35,197 bases of DNA from positions 1 through 35,197 of the forward strand of contig DASVDW010000143.1 of NCBI GenBank assembly GCA_036380925.1, written 5' to 3'. The DNA comes from JAICLV01 sp036380925. GTDB lineage: Bacteria; Actinomycetota; Actinomycetes; Acidothermales; Acidothermaceae. The notes under the pieces were generated by a model. It was given only the letters and a program-made list of their open reading frames with translations. It did no database searches and was not told the DNA's origin. Of this stretch, positions 7,123 through 20,367 are shown piece by piece. Each line of letters begins with the position of its first letter. Within the stretch, counting starts at the first letter, position 1. A program made the translations under genes and the position numbers.

Positions 7123-9720
7123 CTACCGCAGGTCTCCGGTGACCATTCCCTCGGTCACCGGAGGCAACGTGATGAGCCCCAGTTCGGCGGGTGTCGCAAG
7201 CAGGTGATCGTTGGGCAGCACCCGCACGCTGTAGCCGAACGGACCGGTTCGATCGAGCAGCATTTGACCCTCGTAGACCCAGGTGCCGTCGTCGCGTTTG
7301 TCTACCAGCCGCAACGACGCGTACGTGGGTTCCGTGATGTCGTCGTGCTCGTCGACCCGGCCAAACGCCACCTGGACGTCGACATCGCCGTCGGACAGCT
7401 CCCCGAGCGCCACGACCGCGCGCAGCGACACCTGCGTGCCGAGCGACAGAGCGTTCGACAACTCGTGCGCGTCGACGTGCTCGACCCGCACGCCGTGCCA
7501 TCCGGCGCGCACCCGCTTTTTCCAAGCCGCGAGTTGGCGGGCGCCCGCGAACTCGTCGCCTCCCACCGCGCGAAACGAGCGCGCGGCCGGCCAGTACAGC
7601 CGTTGGACGTATTCGCGCAGCATTCGAGTGGCCACTACCTTCGGGCCGAGCGAGGCCAACGTGTGCCGCACCATCTCCAACCAGCGCGTCGGCAGCCCGT
7701 CGCCGTTGTGGTCGTAGAACCGCGGCGCAGCCTGGGTTTCGAGGATGTCGTAGAGCGCGGCCGCCTCGAGCTCGTCGCGACGCTGCTCCGGCAGGTGGTC
7801 GGCGCTCGGTATCGCCCAGCCGTTGTCGCCGTCGAACCACTCATCCCACCAGCCGTCGCGGATCGACAGGTTGAGCGCACCGTTGAGCGCGGCCTTCATG
7901 CCGGAGGTGCCCGACGCCTCCAGCGGACGCAGCGGGTTGTTCAGCCAGACATCAGCGCCCGCGCACAACCATTGCGCCAGCGCCATGTCGTAGTCGGGTA
8001 GGAAGACGATGCGATGGCGGACAGCGGGGTCGTCGGCGAACTTCACGACCTCTTGGATGAGCCGCTTGCCACCGTCGTCCGCGGGATGCGCCTTGCCGGC
8101 GATCACGAACTGCACCGGCCGGTGCGGGTCGAGCAGGATCGAGGTGAACCGCTCCCGATCTTGCAGCATCAACGTCAACCGTTTGTACGACGGCACCCGA
8201 CGGGCGAATCCCACCGTCAGCACGTCGGGGTCCAGCGCGGTGGAGATCCAGCCGAGTTCTGACTCGGCGGCGCCGCGCTGCAGCCACGAGTCGCGCAACC
8301 TGGCTCGCGCCTGCTCCACCAGCCGGGCCCGCAACGTGCGGCGGACCTCCCACAGCTCGCGGTCGTCAACGCTCTCGGCGCTCGCCCAGGCCTCGCCGTC
8401 CGACTGCAAATCGACGCCGCGGCGGCCGCACACCAGGTCGCGAATCTGCGGCGACACCCAGGTCGGGGCGTGGACGCCGTTGGTGACGGACGTGATCGGG
8501 ACGTCGGATTGGTCGAACGACGGCCACAGGCCGGCGAACATCGCCCGGCTCACCGCTCCGTGCAACAACGAAACGCCGTTGGCCCGCTGTGCAACCCGCA
8601 GACCCATCACCGCCATGTTGAAGACCGCCGGGTCGCCGCCCGGATAAGTCTCCGCGCCCAGCGCGAGGACCCGGTCGATGGGCAGCCCGAGCGCGTGGTC
8701 GGGCGCGCCGAAATGCTGCTCGACGAGTTCGCGGGGGAATCGGTCAATGCCCGCCGGCACCGGTGTGTGGGTCGTGAACAAGGTGCTCGCCCGCACCACC
8801 TCAAGCGCCTCGTCGAAACTCAACGACGCGGCCGCCATCAACTCGCGAATCCGCTCCAACGCAAGGAACCCGGCGTGGCCCTCGTTCATGTGGTAGACCT
8901 CGGGCTCCGGATATCCGGTGAGGCGGCAATATGCGCGCACGGCGCGCACGCCACCGACGCCGAGCAGCATCTCCTGGCGCAGCCGGTGGTCGCTGCCCCC
9001 GCCGTAGAGGCGGTCCGTGACGTCACGCTCCGGCGGCGCGTTTCCCTCGACGTCGGAGTCAAGCAACAGCAGCGGCACGCGGCCCACCTGACACAGCCAC
9101 ACCTGGGCCTGCAGATCGCGACCAGGGAGCCGGATCGGCACCATCAGGGGGGCGCCGTCGCCGTCAGCGAGGAGCGTGAGCGGCAAACCGTGCGGGTCGA
9201 TCGGCGGATAGCGCTCTTGCTGCCAACCGTCCCTGGAAAGCGATTGGTTGAAATATCCGCGGCGGTATAGCAATCCGACACCGATAACCGGCACACCAAG
9301 ATCGCTGGCCGTTTTCAAATGGTCACCGGCCAAAATGCCGAGACCGCCCGAATATTGTGGCAGCACCGAGGTGATGCCGTACTCGGGAGAAAAGTAAGCG
9401 ATGGCCTTTGGCGCGTCGGAACCGATGCCTTGAAACCAGTGTTCCTGAGTCATGTAACGACGCAGGTCGGCGACCGCCGCGTCGAGTCGGGCGAGGAATT
9501 GTTCGTCGGCCGCGAGCTGGTCGAAGCGCTCGGGCGGCACTTGACCGAGCAACTTCGCCGGGTCGGCGCCCACCTCGCGCCAGGTGCGCGGGTCGATCGA
9601 CTCGAAAAGCTGCAGCGTTTCGGCATGCCACGACCAGCGCAGGTTCTTGACGAGTTCATCAAGCGCGCGCAATCGCTGGGGCAAGACGGTGCGGACGGTG
9701 AATCGTCTGATCGCTCTCAC
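7123..9720 (-). CDS. glgP: Alpha-glucan (glycogen/maltodextrin) phosphorylase
   Basis: An 865-residue GT35 phosphorylase that releases glucose-1-phosphate from alpha-1,4-glucans using pyridoxal phosphate. The PLP lysine is K609 in GTSGMKAALNGALNLSIRDG. AIAYFSPEYGI near residue 108 and GGLGILAGDHLKTASDLGVP near 126-145 are typical of the actinobacterial/archaeal short-N-terminus subgroup (DUF3417 at the N-terminus). A C-terminal domain of about 130 residues follows the catalytic fold. Start GTG 9720 is preferred: it has AAGG eight bases upstream and begins the conserved stretch RRFTVRTVLPQRLRALDELV. Longer in-frame starts would run across the divergent glgE gene. Its position opposite glgE suggests turnover of the polymer made by the next operon. 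Confidence 0.95.
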   Translation of the reverse strand: MRAIRRFTVRTVLPQRLRALDELVKNLRWSWHAETLQLFESIDPRTWREVGADPAKLLGQVPPERFDQLAADEQFLARLDAAVADLRRYMTQEHWFQGIGSDAPKAIAYFSPEYGITSVLPQYSGGLGILAGDHLKTASDLGVPVIGVGLLYRRGYFNQSLSRDGWQQERYPPIDPHGLPLTLLADGDGAPLMVPIRLPGRDLQAQVWLCQVGRVPLLLLDSDVEGNAPPERDVTDRLYGGGSDHRLRQEMLLGVGGVRAVRAYCRLTGYPEPEVYHMNEGHAGFLALERIRELMAAASLSFDEALEVVRASTLFTTHTPVPAGIDRFPRELVEQHFGAPDHALGLPIDRVLALGAETYPGGDPAVFNMAVMGLRVAQRANGVSLLHGAVSRAMFAGLWPSFDQSDVPITSVTNGVHAPTWVSPQIRDLVCGRRGVDLQSDGEAWASAESVDDRELWEVRRTLRARLVEQARARLRDSWLQRGAAESELGWISTALDPDVLTVGFARRVPSYKRLTLMLQDRERFTSILLDPHRPVQFVIAGKAHPADDGGKRLIQEVVKFADDPAVRHRIVFLPDYDMALAQWLCAGADVWLNNPLRPLEASGTSGMKAALNGALNLSIRDGWWDEWFDGDNGWAIPSADHLPEQRRDELEAAALYDILETQAAPRFYDHNGDGLPTRWLEMVRHTLASLGPKVVATRMLREYVQRLYWPAARSFRAVGGDEFAGARQLAAWKKRVRAGWHGVRVEHVDAHELSNALSLGTQVSLRAVVALGELSDGDVDVQVAFGRVDEHDDITEPTYASLRLVDKRDDGTWVYEGQMLLDRTGPFGYSVRVLPNDHLLATPAELGLITLPPVTEGMVTGDLR

Positions 9721-9877
9721 GCGGACGACCTTACCCGGCCGTACCTCAAAGCACGCGGTGCCCGATATCGAAACAGCCAGGGGTGGGTATGGCCTCGCAT
9801 ATGACGCGACGAAAGATCGCCCGGAGTGCACCACGGCCCTCGCGGCGCCCCGCCTCGGCCCGATAGCTTCATAACCG
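9721..9877. promoter_or_regulatory. Divergent promoter region between glgP and glgE
   Basis: A 157-bp intergenic stretch that must hold promoters for both glgP (minus) and the glgE-treS-mak-glgB operon (plus). TAGCTT at 9864-9869 lies eight bases before the glgE ATG, which has no Shine-Dalgarno sequence, so a leaderless glgE transcript is possible. No clear operator symmetry or gene was recognised in the rest. Confidence 0.45.
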
Positions 9878-13677
<3,800 letters not shown>

Positions 13678-13697
13678 CGGCTCTGGAAGGAGGCGAC

Positions 13698-15083
13698 ATG
13701 ACAAGCGACGCCGAGGGCGACGTCATCGCGCAACTGGCCGACCTGCTGCGTGAATGGCTGCCCAAGCAACGCTGGTTCGCCGGTAAGGACCGTGAGGCGC
13801 GCTCGATACGTGTGGTGTCGCGTCGTGACCTCGCCATCAGCGCTGTCGACTCCGATGACGCGGGGCCGACGTTGTTGCATCTGATCCTCGACATCGACGG
13901 CACGGTCTACCAGATCCTCATCGGCGTTCGCCCGGAGCTTCCCGCTCAGCTCGACCACGCTTTGGTCGGCCACCTCGAAGGCTTCGGCATGCTGTACGAC
14001 GCGACGCACGACCAGACCATCATGCGCCAGATCCTGGTGTGGATTCGCGACGACGTCGCGCTCGACGGCGTCACCTTCCGGCCCGAGCCCGGCGCGGCCA
14101 TCGACGTCGACGCGCCGAGCCTGGTACTCGTCGGCGAGCAGTCCAACACGTCGGTGGTGTATGGCGAACACGCGATCCTCAAGCTGTTTCGCATCTTGGC
14201 GCCCGGAACCAATCCAGATCTGGAGATCACCCGGGCGCTGACCGAGATCGGCAACCCGCACGTCGCGGCGGTGCGAGGCTGGATCGAGGCGCCGCTGGAA
14301 GGTGTGCCGACCACCCTGGGCGTGTTGCAGGAGTTCTTGCGCAACGGCTCGGACGGTTGGGCACTGGCTCTCACCAGCGTGCGCGACCTGTTCGCCGAAG
14401 GCGACCTGCACGCCGGCGAAGTCGGCGGCGACTTCGCGGCCGAGTCGGAACGGCTCGGCATCGCCACCGCGGACGTCCATCTGGCGCTCGCCCAGGCGTT
14501 GCCGACGTCTGTCGCCGCTTCGCGCGCGGTCAGCGAGCTAGTGGCCTCGATGCGGGCGCGGCTCGCCGCCGCGGCGTCGTCCGTGCCTAATCTGCAACCC
14601 CATGCGGCGGCGATCGACTCGGTGTTCGACGCGCTCGCGAGCTCGCAGGAACCGCTGCAGCTGCAGCGAGTGCACGGCGACTACCACCTGGGACAGGTGA
14701 TGCGCACCGAGGCGGGCTGGGTGCTGCTCGACTTCGAAGGAGAGCCAGGTGCGCCGATCGAGGAGCGGGCGGCGTTGTCGAGTCCGCTGCGCGACGTGGC
14801 CGGCATGCTCCGGTCGTTCGACTACGCGTCGCGCTATCTGCTTGCCGACCACCCTGGGGCGCCGCAGCTGGAGTACCGCGCGACCGAGTGGGCTGACCGC
14901 AACCGCGACGCGTTTTGCGTCGGCTACGCGAAGGCGGCGGGCCGCGACCCACGCGAGGAGCATCTGCTGCTGCGCGCGTTCCAGCTCGACAAGGCGGTGT
15001 ACGAGGTCGTCTACGAGGCGCGCAACCGACCCGGCTGGGTCCACATCCCGCTCGGGTCGATCGAACGGCTGCTCGCGGCATGA
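13698..15083 (+). CDS. mak: Maltokinase (Mak/Pep2)
   Basis: A 461-residue eukaryotic-like (APH-fold) kinase that makes maltose-1-phosphate from maltose and ATP. The N-terminal cap domain shows LPKQRWFAGKDREARS at about 20-35, typical of maltokinases. The catalytic loop is HGDYHLGQVM with D328, and the metal-binding loop is LLDFEGEPGAP with D345. LLRAFQLDKAVYEVVYEARNR (in parts) near the C-terminus is also characteristic. ATG 13698 is preceded by GGAAGGAGG at ideal spacing, one of the strongest ribosome sites in the window. It links TreS to GlgE, and its stop overlaps the glgB start (ATGA). Confidence 0.96.
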   Translation: MTSDAEGDVIAQLADLLREWLPKQRWFAGKDREARSIRVVSRRDLAISAVDSDDAGPTLLHLILDIDGTVYQILIGVRPELPAQLDHALVGHLEGFGMLYDATHDQTIMRQILVWIRDDVALDGVTFRPEPGAAIDVDAPSLVLVGEQSNTSVVYGEHAILKLFRILAPGTNPDLEITRALTEIGNPHVAAVRGWIEAPLEGVPTTLGVLQEFLRNGSDGWALALTSVRDLFAEGDLHAGEVGGDFAAESERLGIATADVHLALAQALPTSVAASRAVSELVASMRARLAAAASSVPNLQPHAAAIDSVFDALASSQEPLQLQRVHGDYHLGQVMRTEAGWVLLDFEGEPGAPIEERAALSSPLRDVAGMLRSFDYASRYLLADHPGAPQLEYRATEWADRNRDAFCVGYAKAAGRDPREEHLLLRAFQLDKAVYEVVYEARNRPGWVHIPLGSIERLLAA

Positions 15084-17314
15084 CCGACGACAAGAGCGGG
15101 GAGGGAACCGAAATGGGGAACATTTCCGGGCCAGCGTCCGCCGTCACGCCCATCGCGATCTCCCCTGCGGAGATCGACCGGCTCGCGTCTGGCGCGCATC
15201 ACAACCCGCATGGCATTCTCGGCGCGCACGCGCGGGACGGCGCCGTGACAATCCGCACGTTGCGTCCGAACGCGCGCGAGGTGACCGCGCTCGTCGATCT
15301 GACCCGCGTGCCGTTACGCCACGAGCGGGGTGGCGTGTGGGTGGGGGCCCTGAAGGGCGACACGGTGCCCGATTACCGCATCGAGGTGAAGTACGACGAC
15401 GGCTTCCCGCACGTCGTTGACGACCCGTACCGCTACCTGCCCTCGCTTGGCGACCTCGATCTGCATCTCATCGGCGAGGGCCGGCATGAGCAGTTGTGGG
15501 AGGTGCTCGGCGCGCACGTGCGCAGCTACGACACTCCCCGCGGCACGACCACCGGCACGTCGTTCGCGGTATGGGCGCCGAACGCCCGGGCCATTCGGGT
15601 GGCGGGCGACTTCAACCACTGGAATTCGCAAGCCCACCCGATGCGCTCGCTGGGCTCGAGCGGCGTGTGGGAGCTGTTCGTGCCAGACGTCGGCGACGGC
15701 GCCAAGTACAAGTTCAACATCCTCGGCGCCGACGGCAACTGGCGCGAGAAGGCCGACCCGATGGCGTTCGCCACCGAGATCCCGCCGGCGCAGGCATCGG
15801 TGGTCTTCACGTCGTCTTATGAATGGGGCGACGCCGCGTGGCTGGAGTCGCGGGCCCGCCGGGACGCGTTGCGTGAGCCGATGAGCGTTTACGAGGTGCA
15901 TCTCGGCTCGTGGAAGCAGGGCCTGGGCTACGCCCAGCTCGCAGACGAGCTGGTTTCTTATGTGCGCGAGATGGGTTTCACGCACGTTGAGTTCTTGCCG
16001 GTGGCCGAGCATCCATTCAGTGGGTCGTGGGGTTATCAGGTGACGTCGTACTTCGCGCCGACGTCGCGCTTCGGCTCACCCGACGAGTTTCGAATGCTCG
16101 TCGACCGGCTGCACCAAGAGGGCATCGGCGTGATCGTCGACTGGGTGCCGGCGCATTTCCCGAAAGACGATTGGGCGCTGGCTCGGTTCGATGGCACGGC
16201 GCTGTACGAGCACGAGGATCCACTGCTGGGCGAGCACCCCGACTGGGGCACGCTGGTCTTCAACTTCGGACGACGCGAGGTGCGGAATTTCCTGGTGTCG
16301 AACGCCATCTTTTGGGCCGAACAGATGCACATCGACGGGCTGCGCGTGGACGCGGTGGCGTCAATGCTCTACCTCGACTACTCGCGCAAGGAAGGCCAGT
16401 GGCGGCCGAACATCTACGGCGGCCGGGAGAATCTCGACGCCGTGTCGTTCTTGCAGGAGATGAACGCCACGGTGTACCGGCGGGCGCCTGGCGTGGTGAC
16501 CATCGCCGAAGAGTCGACCGCCTGGCCCGCGGTGTCGAAGCCGACGTATCTCGGCGGCCTCGGGTTCGGCTTCAAGTGGAACATGGGCTGGATGCACGAC
16601 TCGCTGCAGTACATCAGCCACCCGCCGATCTACCGCTCGTACCACCACAACGAGATGACGTTCTCCATGATGTATGCGTACTCCGAGAACTTCGTGCTGC
16701 CGATCTCGCACGATGAGGTCGTGCACGGAAAGGGTTCGTTGCTACACAAGATGCCAGGCGACCGCTGGCAGCAGATGGCCAATCTGCGGGCTTTTTTGGC
16801 CTACATGTGGGCGCACCCGGGCAAGCAGCTGCTGTTCATGGGTTCTGAGTTCGCGCAAGACAACGAATGGTCGGAGGAGCGGTCGCTCGACTGGTGGCTG
16901 CTCGATTACGCGGAGCACTACACCGTCCAGCAGCTGGTGCGCGACCTCAACAGCACGTACCGGCGAATGCCGGCGTTGTGGCAGACCGACATCGACCCCG
17001 ACGCGTTCCGCTGGATCGACGCGAACGACGCGAGCAACAACACGTTCTCGTTTATGCGTCGGGCCGGCGACGGCTCGATGCTGGTGTGCGTGGCGAACTT
17101 CTCCGGCGTGCCGCACGAGGGGTACCAGCTCGGGCTGCCGGCGGCCGGGCGCTGGGACGAGGTCATCAACACGGACGCCGAGGCGTACAACGGCAGCGGG
17201 GTCGGAAATCTCGGGGCGGTGGAGGCGACCGACGCGTCGTGGCACGGGCTGCCCGCGTCCGCCGTCTTGCGGGTTCCGCCGCTGGCGACCATGTGGTTGG
17301 CGAAGGCGCCGTAG
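15080..17314 (+). CDS. glgB: 1,4-alpha-glucan branching enzyme
   Basis: A 744-residue GH13_9 branching enzyme that cuts alpha-1,4-glucan chains and rejoins them as alpha-1,6 branches. Two N-terminal beta domains (about 25-125 and a CBM48 at 130-240; FAVWAPNARAIRVAGDFNHW) precede the barrel. Catalytic residues are D424 (LRVDAVASMLYLDYSRKEG), E477 (TIAEESTAWP) and D545 (PISHDEVVHGKGSL); the spacings of 53 and 68 equal those of E. coli GlgB. ATG 15080 overlaps the mak stop as ATGA, but ATG 15113 has GGGGAGGGAA in front and may be the main start, giving 733 residues. Last gene of the glgE operon, 6 bp from the convergent response regulator gene. Confidence 0.96.
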   Translation: MTDDKSGEGTEMGNISGPASAVTPIAISPAEIDRLASGAHHNPHGILGAHARDGAVTIRTLRPNAREVTALVDLTRVPLRHERGGVWVGALKGDTVPDYRIEVKYDDGFPHVVDDPYRYLPSLGDLDLHLIGEGRHEQLWEVLGAHVRSYDTPRGTTTGTSFAVWAPNARAIRVAGDFNHWNSQAHPMRSLGSSGVWELFVPDVGDGAKYKFNILGADGNWREKADPMAFATEIPPAQASVVFTSSYEWGDAAWLESRARRDALREPMSVYEVHLGSWKQGLGYAQLADELVSYVREMGFTHVEFLPVAEHPFSGSWGYQVTSYFAPTSRFGSPDEFRMLVDRLHQEGIGVIVDWVPAHFPKDDWALARFDGTALYEHEDPLLGEHPDWGTLVFNFGRREVRNFLVSNAIFWAEQMHIDGLRVDAVASMLYLDYSRKEGQWRPNIYGGRENLDAVSFLQEMNATVYRRAPGVVTIAEESTAWPAVSKPTYLGGLGFGFKWNMGWMHDSLQYISHPPIYRSYHHNEMTFSMMYAYSENFVLPISHDEVVHGKGSLLHKMPGDRWQQMANLRAFLAYMWAHPGKQLLFMGSEFAQDNEWSEERSLDWWLLDYAEHYTVQQLVRDLNSTYRRMPALWQTDIDPDAFRWIDANDASNNTFSFMRRAGDGSMLVCVANFSGVPHEGYQLGLPAAGRWDEVINTDAEAYNGSGVGNLGAVEATDASWHGLPASAVLRVPPLATMWLAKAP

Positions 17315-17320
17315 CGCTGA

Positions 17321-17980
17321 TCACCCGTTGAGTCCCGCGCTACGACCAAGTTCCTGGGCGGCCCGCCGATCCGGCACACCGAGTCGGTCGAGGAGGGCGG
17401 AGATCTGGTTACGGACCGTCTTGGGTGCGAGGTGAAGCGACCGGCTGATCGCCGCGTTGTCCGCTCCATGCGCGAGCATCTCGAGGAGGTCAAGCTCGCG
17501 CTCGGACAGGTGAGCCAGCTGAGGCCCGCCGCGGCGCGGCCGGGCCTCGCCGAGCGCCCGCGCGACGTACGGAGCGACCTCAGCGCTTAACACCAGTTGG
17601 CCGGCCGCCGCGGTGCGCACCGCGCGTTCGATGTCGGCGCTGGCCGAGCCCTTGACGAGAAAGCCCGCCGCGCCCGCGGCAAACGCGTCAGCCAGGTGGC
17701 GGTCATCTTCGTGCAGGGTGAGCACAAGGCAGCGACAGGTTGGCAGTGCGCGCCCGAGTTCGGCGATTACACCAACTCCGCCGAGTTTCGGCATGTCGAG
17801 GTCAATGATCGCGACGTCCGGCCGGGTGCGGAGTGCCTGGTCAATGGCGGCGCGGCCGTCCTCAGCGTCGGCGACGACCTCGAGGTCGTCGCGACGGTCG
17901 AGAATGAGGCGGAGCCCGTCGCGCACCACCGGGTGGTCGTCAGCGATCAGAATGCGGATTGGACCGGTCATAGACGTCAC
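17321..17980 (-). CDS. NarL/LuxR-family two-component response regulator
   Basis: A 219-residue regulator. The receiver domain (residues 7-122) has the acidic pocket at ADDHP, phospho-acceptor D60 in VAIIDLDMPKLGG, the switch threonine T88 and conserved K110 in AAGFLVKG. The LuxR-type helix-turn-helix lies at about 154-210 (LSERELDLLEMLAHGADNAA, then LAPKTVRNQISALLDRLGV). Start GTG 17980 overlaps the histidine kinase stop (GTGA); ATG 17971 is an alternative three codons in. It is coupled to the kinase gene upstream and is therefore its cognate partner. The likely target is the palindromic TGTCCC/GGGACA region upstream of the kinase gene; this is inference. Confidence 0.94.
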   Translation of the reverse strand: MTSMTGPIRILIADDHPVVRDGLRLILDRRDDLEVVADAEDGRAAIDQALRTRPDVAIIDLDMPKLGGVGVIAELGRALPTCRCLVLTLHEDDRHLADAFAAGAAGFLVKGSASADIERAVRTAAAGQLVLSAEVAPYVARALGEARPRRGGPQLAHLSERELDLLEMLAHGADNAAISRSLHLAPKTVRNQISALLDRLGVPDRRAAQELGRSAGLNG

Positions 17981-20196
17981 TCAGCTCGCCGGTGCGGCAG
18001 CCGGGCGACCACGGTGGTTCCTGCTGAGTTCGCGGTTGTTATGTCGAGCTCGCCGCCGACCGCGAAGGCACGCTCTCGCATCGAGTGCATCCCTGTTCCC
18101 GTCGTGGCTTCGGCGGCGATACCGCAACCGTCGTCGCTGATCTCGATGTCGAGCGTCGTCGGGGTGTGCCTGAGCCTAATCGTGCAGTGGCTGGCGTTGC
18201 TGTGTTTCACGACGTTCGTCATGGCCTCAAGGCAGATTTTGTAGGCGGCGTCTTCGACCTGCGCGTTCAACTCGGGCAGCGACGCAGGCGTGTCGAGGTC
18301 GAACGTCGGTGCGTGCGGTGAAGCGAGTCGCGAGGCTGCGGCGGCAACGGCGGCGGGGAGGCCGAGTTCCTCGAGCTCACCCGGCCGCAGGTTGCGCACC
18401 ATCCTGCGCACGTCGTCGGTTGTGCGTGCCGCCTCCCGGTGCAACCTGCGCGTCAGGCTGCCGAGCTCGCCGTCACCCGCCAGATCCGCGGCAACCTCGA
18501 GCTGAAGGGTGAGGCCGACGAGCGCCGGGCCGACGCCGTCGTGTAGATCACGGTGGATCCGGTGGCGTTCCTCCTCGCGGGCGACCAGCAACCGCTGCTG
18601 CGCAACCCGCAGGTCGGTCAGCAACGCGACCACTCGCGCGGCGACGCCGCTGTGCCGAGCGAGGTCCGCAAGGGTGCGCCGGTCGAGCGGGGACAGCACA
18701 CCCGCGTCACGGCGCGGCGCCGCGACGAGGCGACCGACCAGGCGATCGCCGACGGTCACGTCGAAGGCCTCGGGGTCGGCGACGGGCTCGCCTCGCTCGT
18801 GGGCGACGCGCCATTCGCCGTCTTCCGTGACCAACTGCATGGCGGCATACGGCAGCCGCAGTGTTTCTCCCGCGGTCTCGACGACCGCCGCCACCAGTGA
18901 CTCCGGATCGTCTGAAGCTTCCAACCGGACGCCGAGCCGGTGCAGCAGCAGCTGTGGATCGTCGGCAGCGCCAAACAGCCGCCGCGACACCAGCTTTTGA
19001 ACCCACGCGCGGATCGGTGCGAACGCCACCGCGACAACGCCTGCCGCCGGTAGGGCGACCAAGGGCCCGCTGCCACGGGTGAGCTGTGCGGTCGCGACAG
19101 CAACGCCCAAGTACAAAGCGAGCAGCACCGTCGCCGAGCCGAACGCGACGAGCGCCCGGTTGAGTGCGAGATTGAGCTCGTACAGGTTGCGACGCGTCAA
19201 CGCGATCGCGACTGACGCAGGGAAGATCAGCAGAATCAAGCCAAACCCGACGCGACCGGCGGGCACCGCTAACCACTTTCCGGCCAAGACAATCAGCAGC
19301 GTCGTAGCCAGCCCAACGACAACGATCTGGATACGCCGCCGCGCCTCGAGGTCGTGGCGCAGGCGAAGCCACCGTACGGCGATGACGCCGAGTGCCGCCA
19401 GAGTGCAGACTTGCCAACAAATCTCAGCTCCGGCGTTGACCGCGGTGAAGTCAGTCGTTCGAGTTCCATGGCTGGCGACCCAGACCGCGAATCCAGCGGA
19501 AAAGACCAGCGGCACGACAGCTGCGGCCACCCATGTGTGGCGCGCGACCCGCTCGCCCGCGACCGGGAAAGTCATCGCGAAGAGCAAGGTCGCCATACCG
19601 GAGACCAGATATCCGCCGGTACCGACGTCGGCCCAAACCACGAACCATGGCCTGGCCCAGAAATCGACCACCTGCGGCCAAGCCAGCGCGGACACCGCGG
19701 AAGACGCCCAACCGGCGGCGAACAACAGGAAGGCGTGAGCGGCGCGCTCGTCCGGCCTGCGCCTTAAGAGCCATCCGGCGAGGACAAGCATCGCCAACGA
19801 GACGACGAGCACGTCCGGCTGCTGCGCACCGATCAGTTGAAGCAGGTCCGGATGCGCGCGTAAGCGCACCACGACGTCGCGCAGCTCGCCCGCATGGCGG
19901 ACCTGATACGTCAGCGCCTCACCCGGCGCCGTCGACCGGGAGTGCCGCGCGGCCAGCACGTCGGACGCCGGGACTCCGTTCACCGCAACGAGCACGTCGT
20001 TCCCGCTGATACCCGGGACTGTGCCGGCAGGCGACAGCGCAACGCCACCATCGGCGAAGGTCTGTCCCGGCGGAATGGTGAGCACCCCATCCGCGGGTAA
20101 CGCCATCCGAACAACCAGCAGCACGCCCGGCAGGATCAGGAGCCAAAGCGCGACCGACAGCGCTATGCGGCGCGATCTGCGCGCACCAACGTCCAT
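17977..20196 (-). CDS. Membrane sensor histidine kinase with extracytoplasmic PDZ-like domain (HisKA_3)
   Basis: A 739-residue kinase. TM1 is at 11-32. Residues about 58-112 form a PDZ-like domain outside the membrane (GISGNDVLVAVNGVPASD). Some seven or eight further membrane helices lie between 125 and 397. A GAF-like segment (about 415-535) leads to the HisKA_3 motif EEERHRIHRDLHDGVGPAL with phospho-acceptor H552. The ATPase domain shows EAMTNVVKHSNASHC, SDDGCGI and GTGMHSMRERA. ATG 20196 is chosen because GGGAGG lies just upstream; starts about 11 and 19 codons earlier are possible. The TM-PDZ-multi-TM-GAF-kinase order recalls Bacillus ComP. It is divergent from the secreted beta-helix gene and coupled to its response regulator. 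Confidence 0.92.
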   Translation of the reverse strand: MDVGARRSRRIALSVALWLLILPGVLLVVRMALPADGVLTIPPGQTFADGGVALSPAGTVPGISGNDVLVAVNGVPASDVLAARHSRSTAPGEALTYQVRHAGELRDVVVRLRAHPDLLQLIGAQQPDVLVVSLAMLVLAGWLLRRRPDERAAHAFLLFAAGWASSAVSALAWPQVVDFWARPWFVVWADVGTGGYLVSGMATLLFAMTFPVAGERVARHTWVAAAVVPLVFSAGFAVWVASHGTRTTDFTAVNAGAEICWQVCTLAALGVIAVRWLRLRHDLEARRRIQIVVVGLATTLLIVLAGKWLAVPAGRVGFGLILLIFPASVAIALTRRNLYELNLALNRALVAFGSATVLLALYLGVAVATAQLTRGSGPLVALPAAGVVAVAFAPIRAWVQKLVSRRLFGAADDPQLLLHRLGVRLEASDDPESLVAAVVETAGETLRLPYAAMQLVTEDGEWRVAHERGEPVADPEAFDVTVGDRLVGRLVAAPRRDAGVLSPLDRRTLADLARHSGVAARVVALLTDLRVAQQRLLVAREEERHRIHRDLHDGVGPALVGLTLQLEVAADLAGDGELGSLTRRLHREAARTTDDVRRMVRNLRPGELEELGLPAAVAAAASRLASPHAPTFDLDTPASLPELNAQVEDAAYKICLEAMTNVVKHSNASHCTIRLRHTPTTLDIEISDDGCGIAAEATTGTGMHSMRERAFAVGGELDITTANSAGTTVVARLPHRRAE

Positions 20197-20243
20197 CGCG
20201 CCTCCCAGCAGCCGGATCTCGGTTCGCATCGTGCGCCACGCAG

Positions 20244-20284
20244 TGTCCCGCACGCGCGGGCCAGCTGTCCCGAAATGAGGGACA
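20244..20284. promoter_or_regulatory. Candidate operator: TGTCCC direct repeat plus TGTCCC-N7-GGGACA palindrome
   Basis: In the 171-bp divergent region between the kinase gene and the beta-helix gene, TGTCCC occurs at 20244-20249 and again at 20266-20271 (22 bp apart, about two helix turns). The second copy forms a perfect inverted repeat with GGGACA at 20279-20284 across the spacer GAAATGA. Dimeric NarL-type regulators bind short inverted repeats of this size, so autoregulation by the adjacent response regulator is a reasonable inference. Confidence 0.55.
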
Positions 20285-20367
20285 TCTGCCCGCGGACGCC
20301 GGGACGCCGCAGCCCGCAGCCTTCACGTTGGCCGGGGATCCACCCCAGCCGCCAACCAGGAGGTGAC

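Noticed and set aside
20244..20284. DosR-type box as the identity of the TGTCCC/GGGACA element
   Set aside because: The DosR consensus has GGGAC halves pointing toward the centre with a short spacer. Here the TGTCCC-N7-GGGACA order is inverted, so only a half-site resemblance remains.
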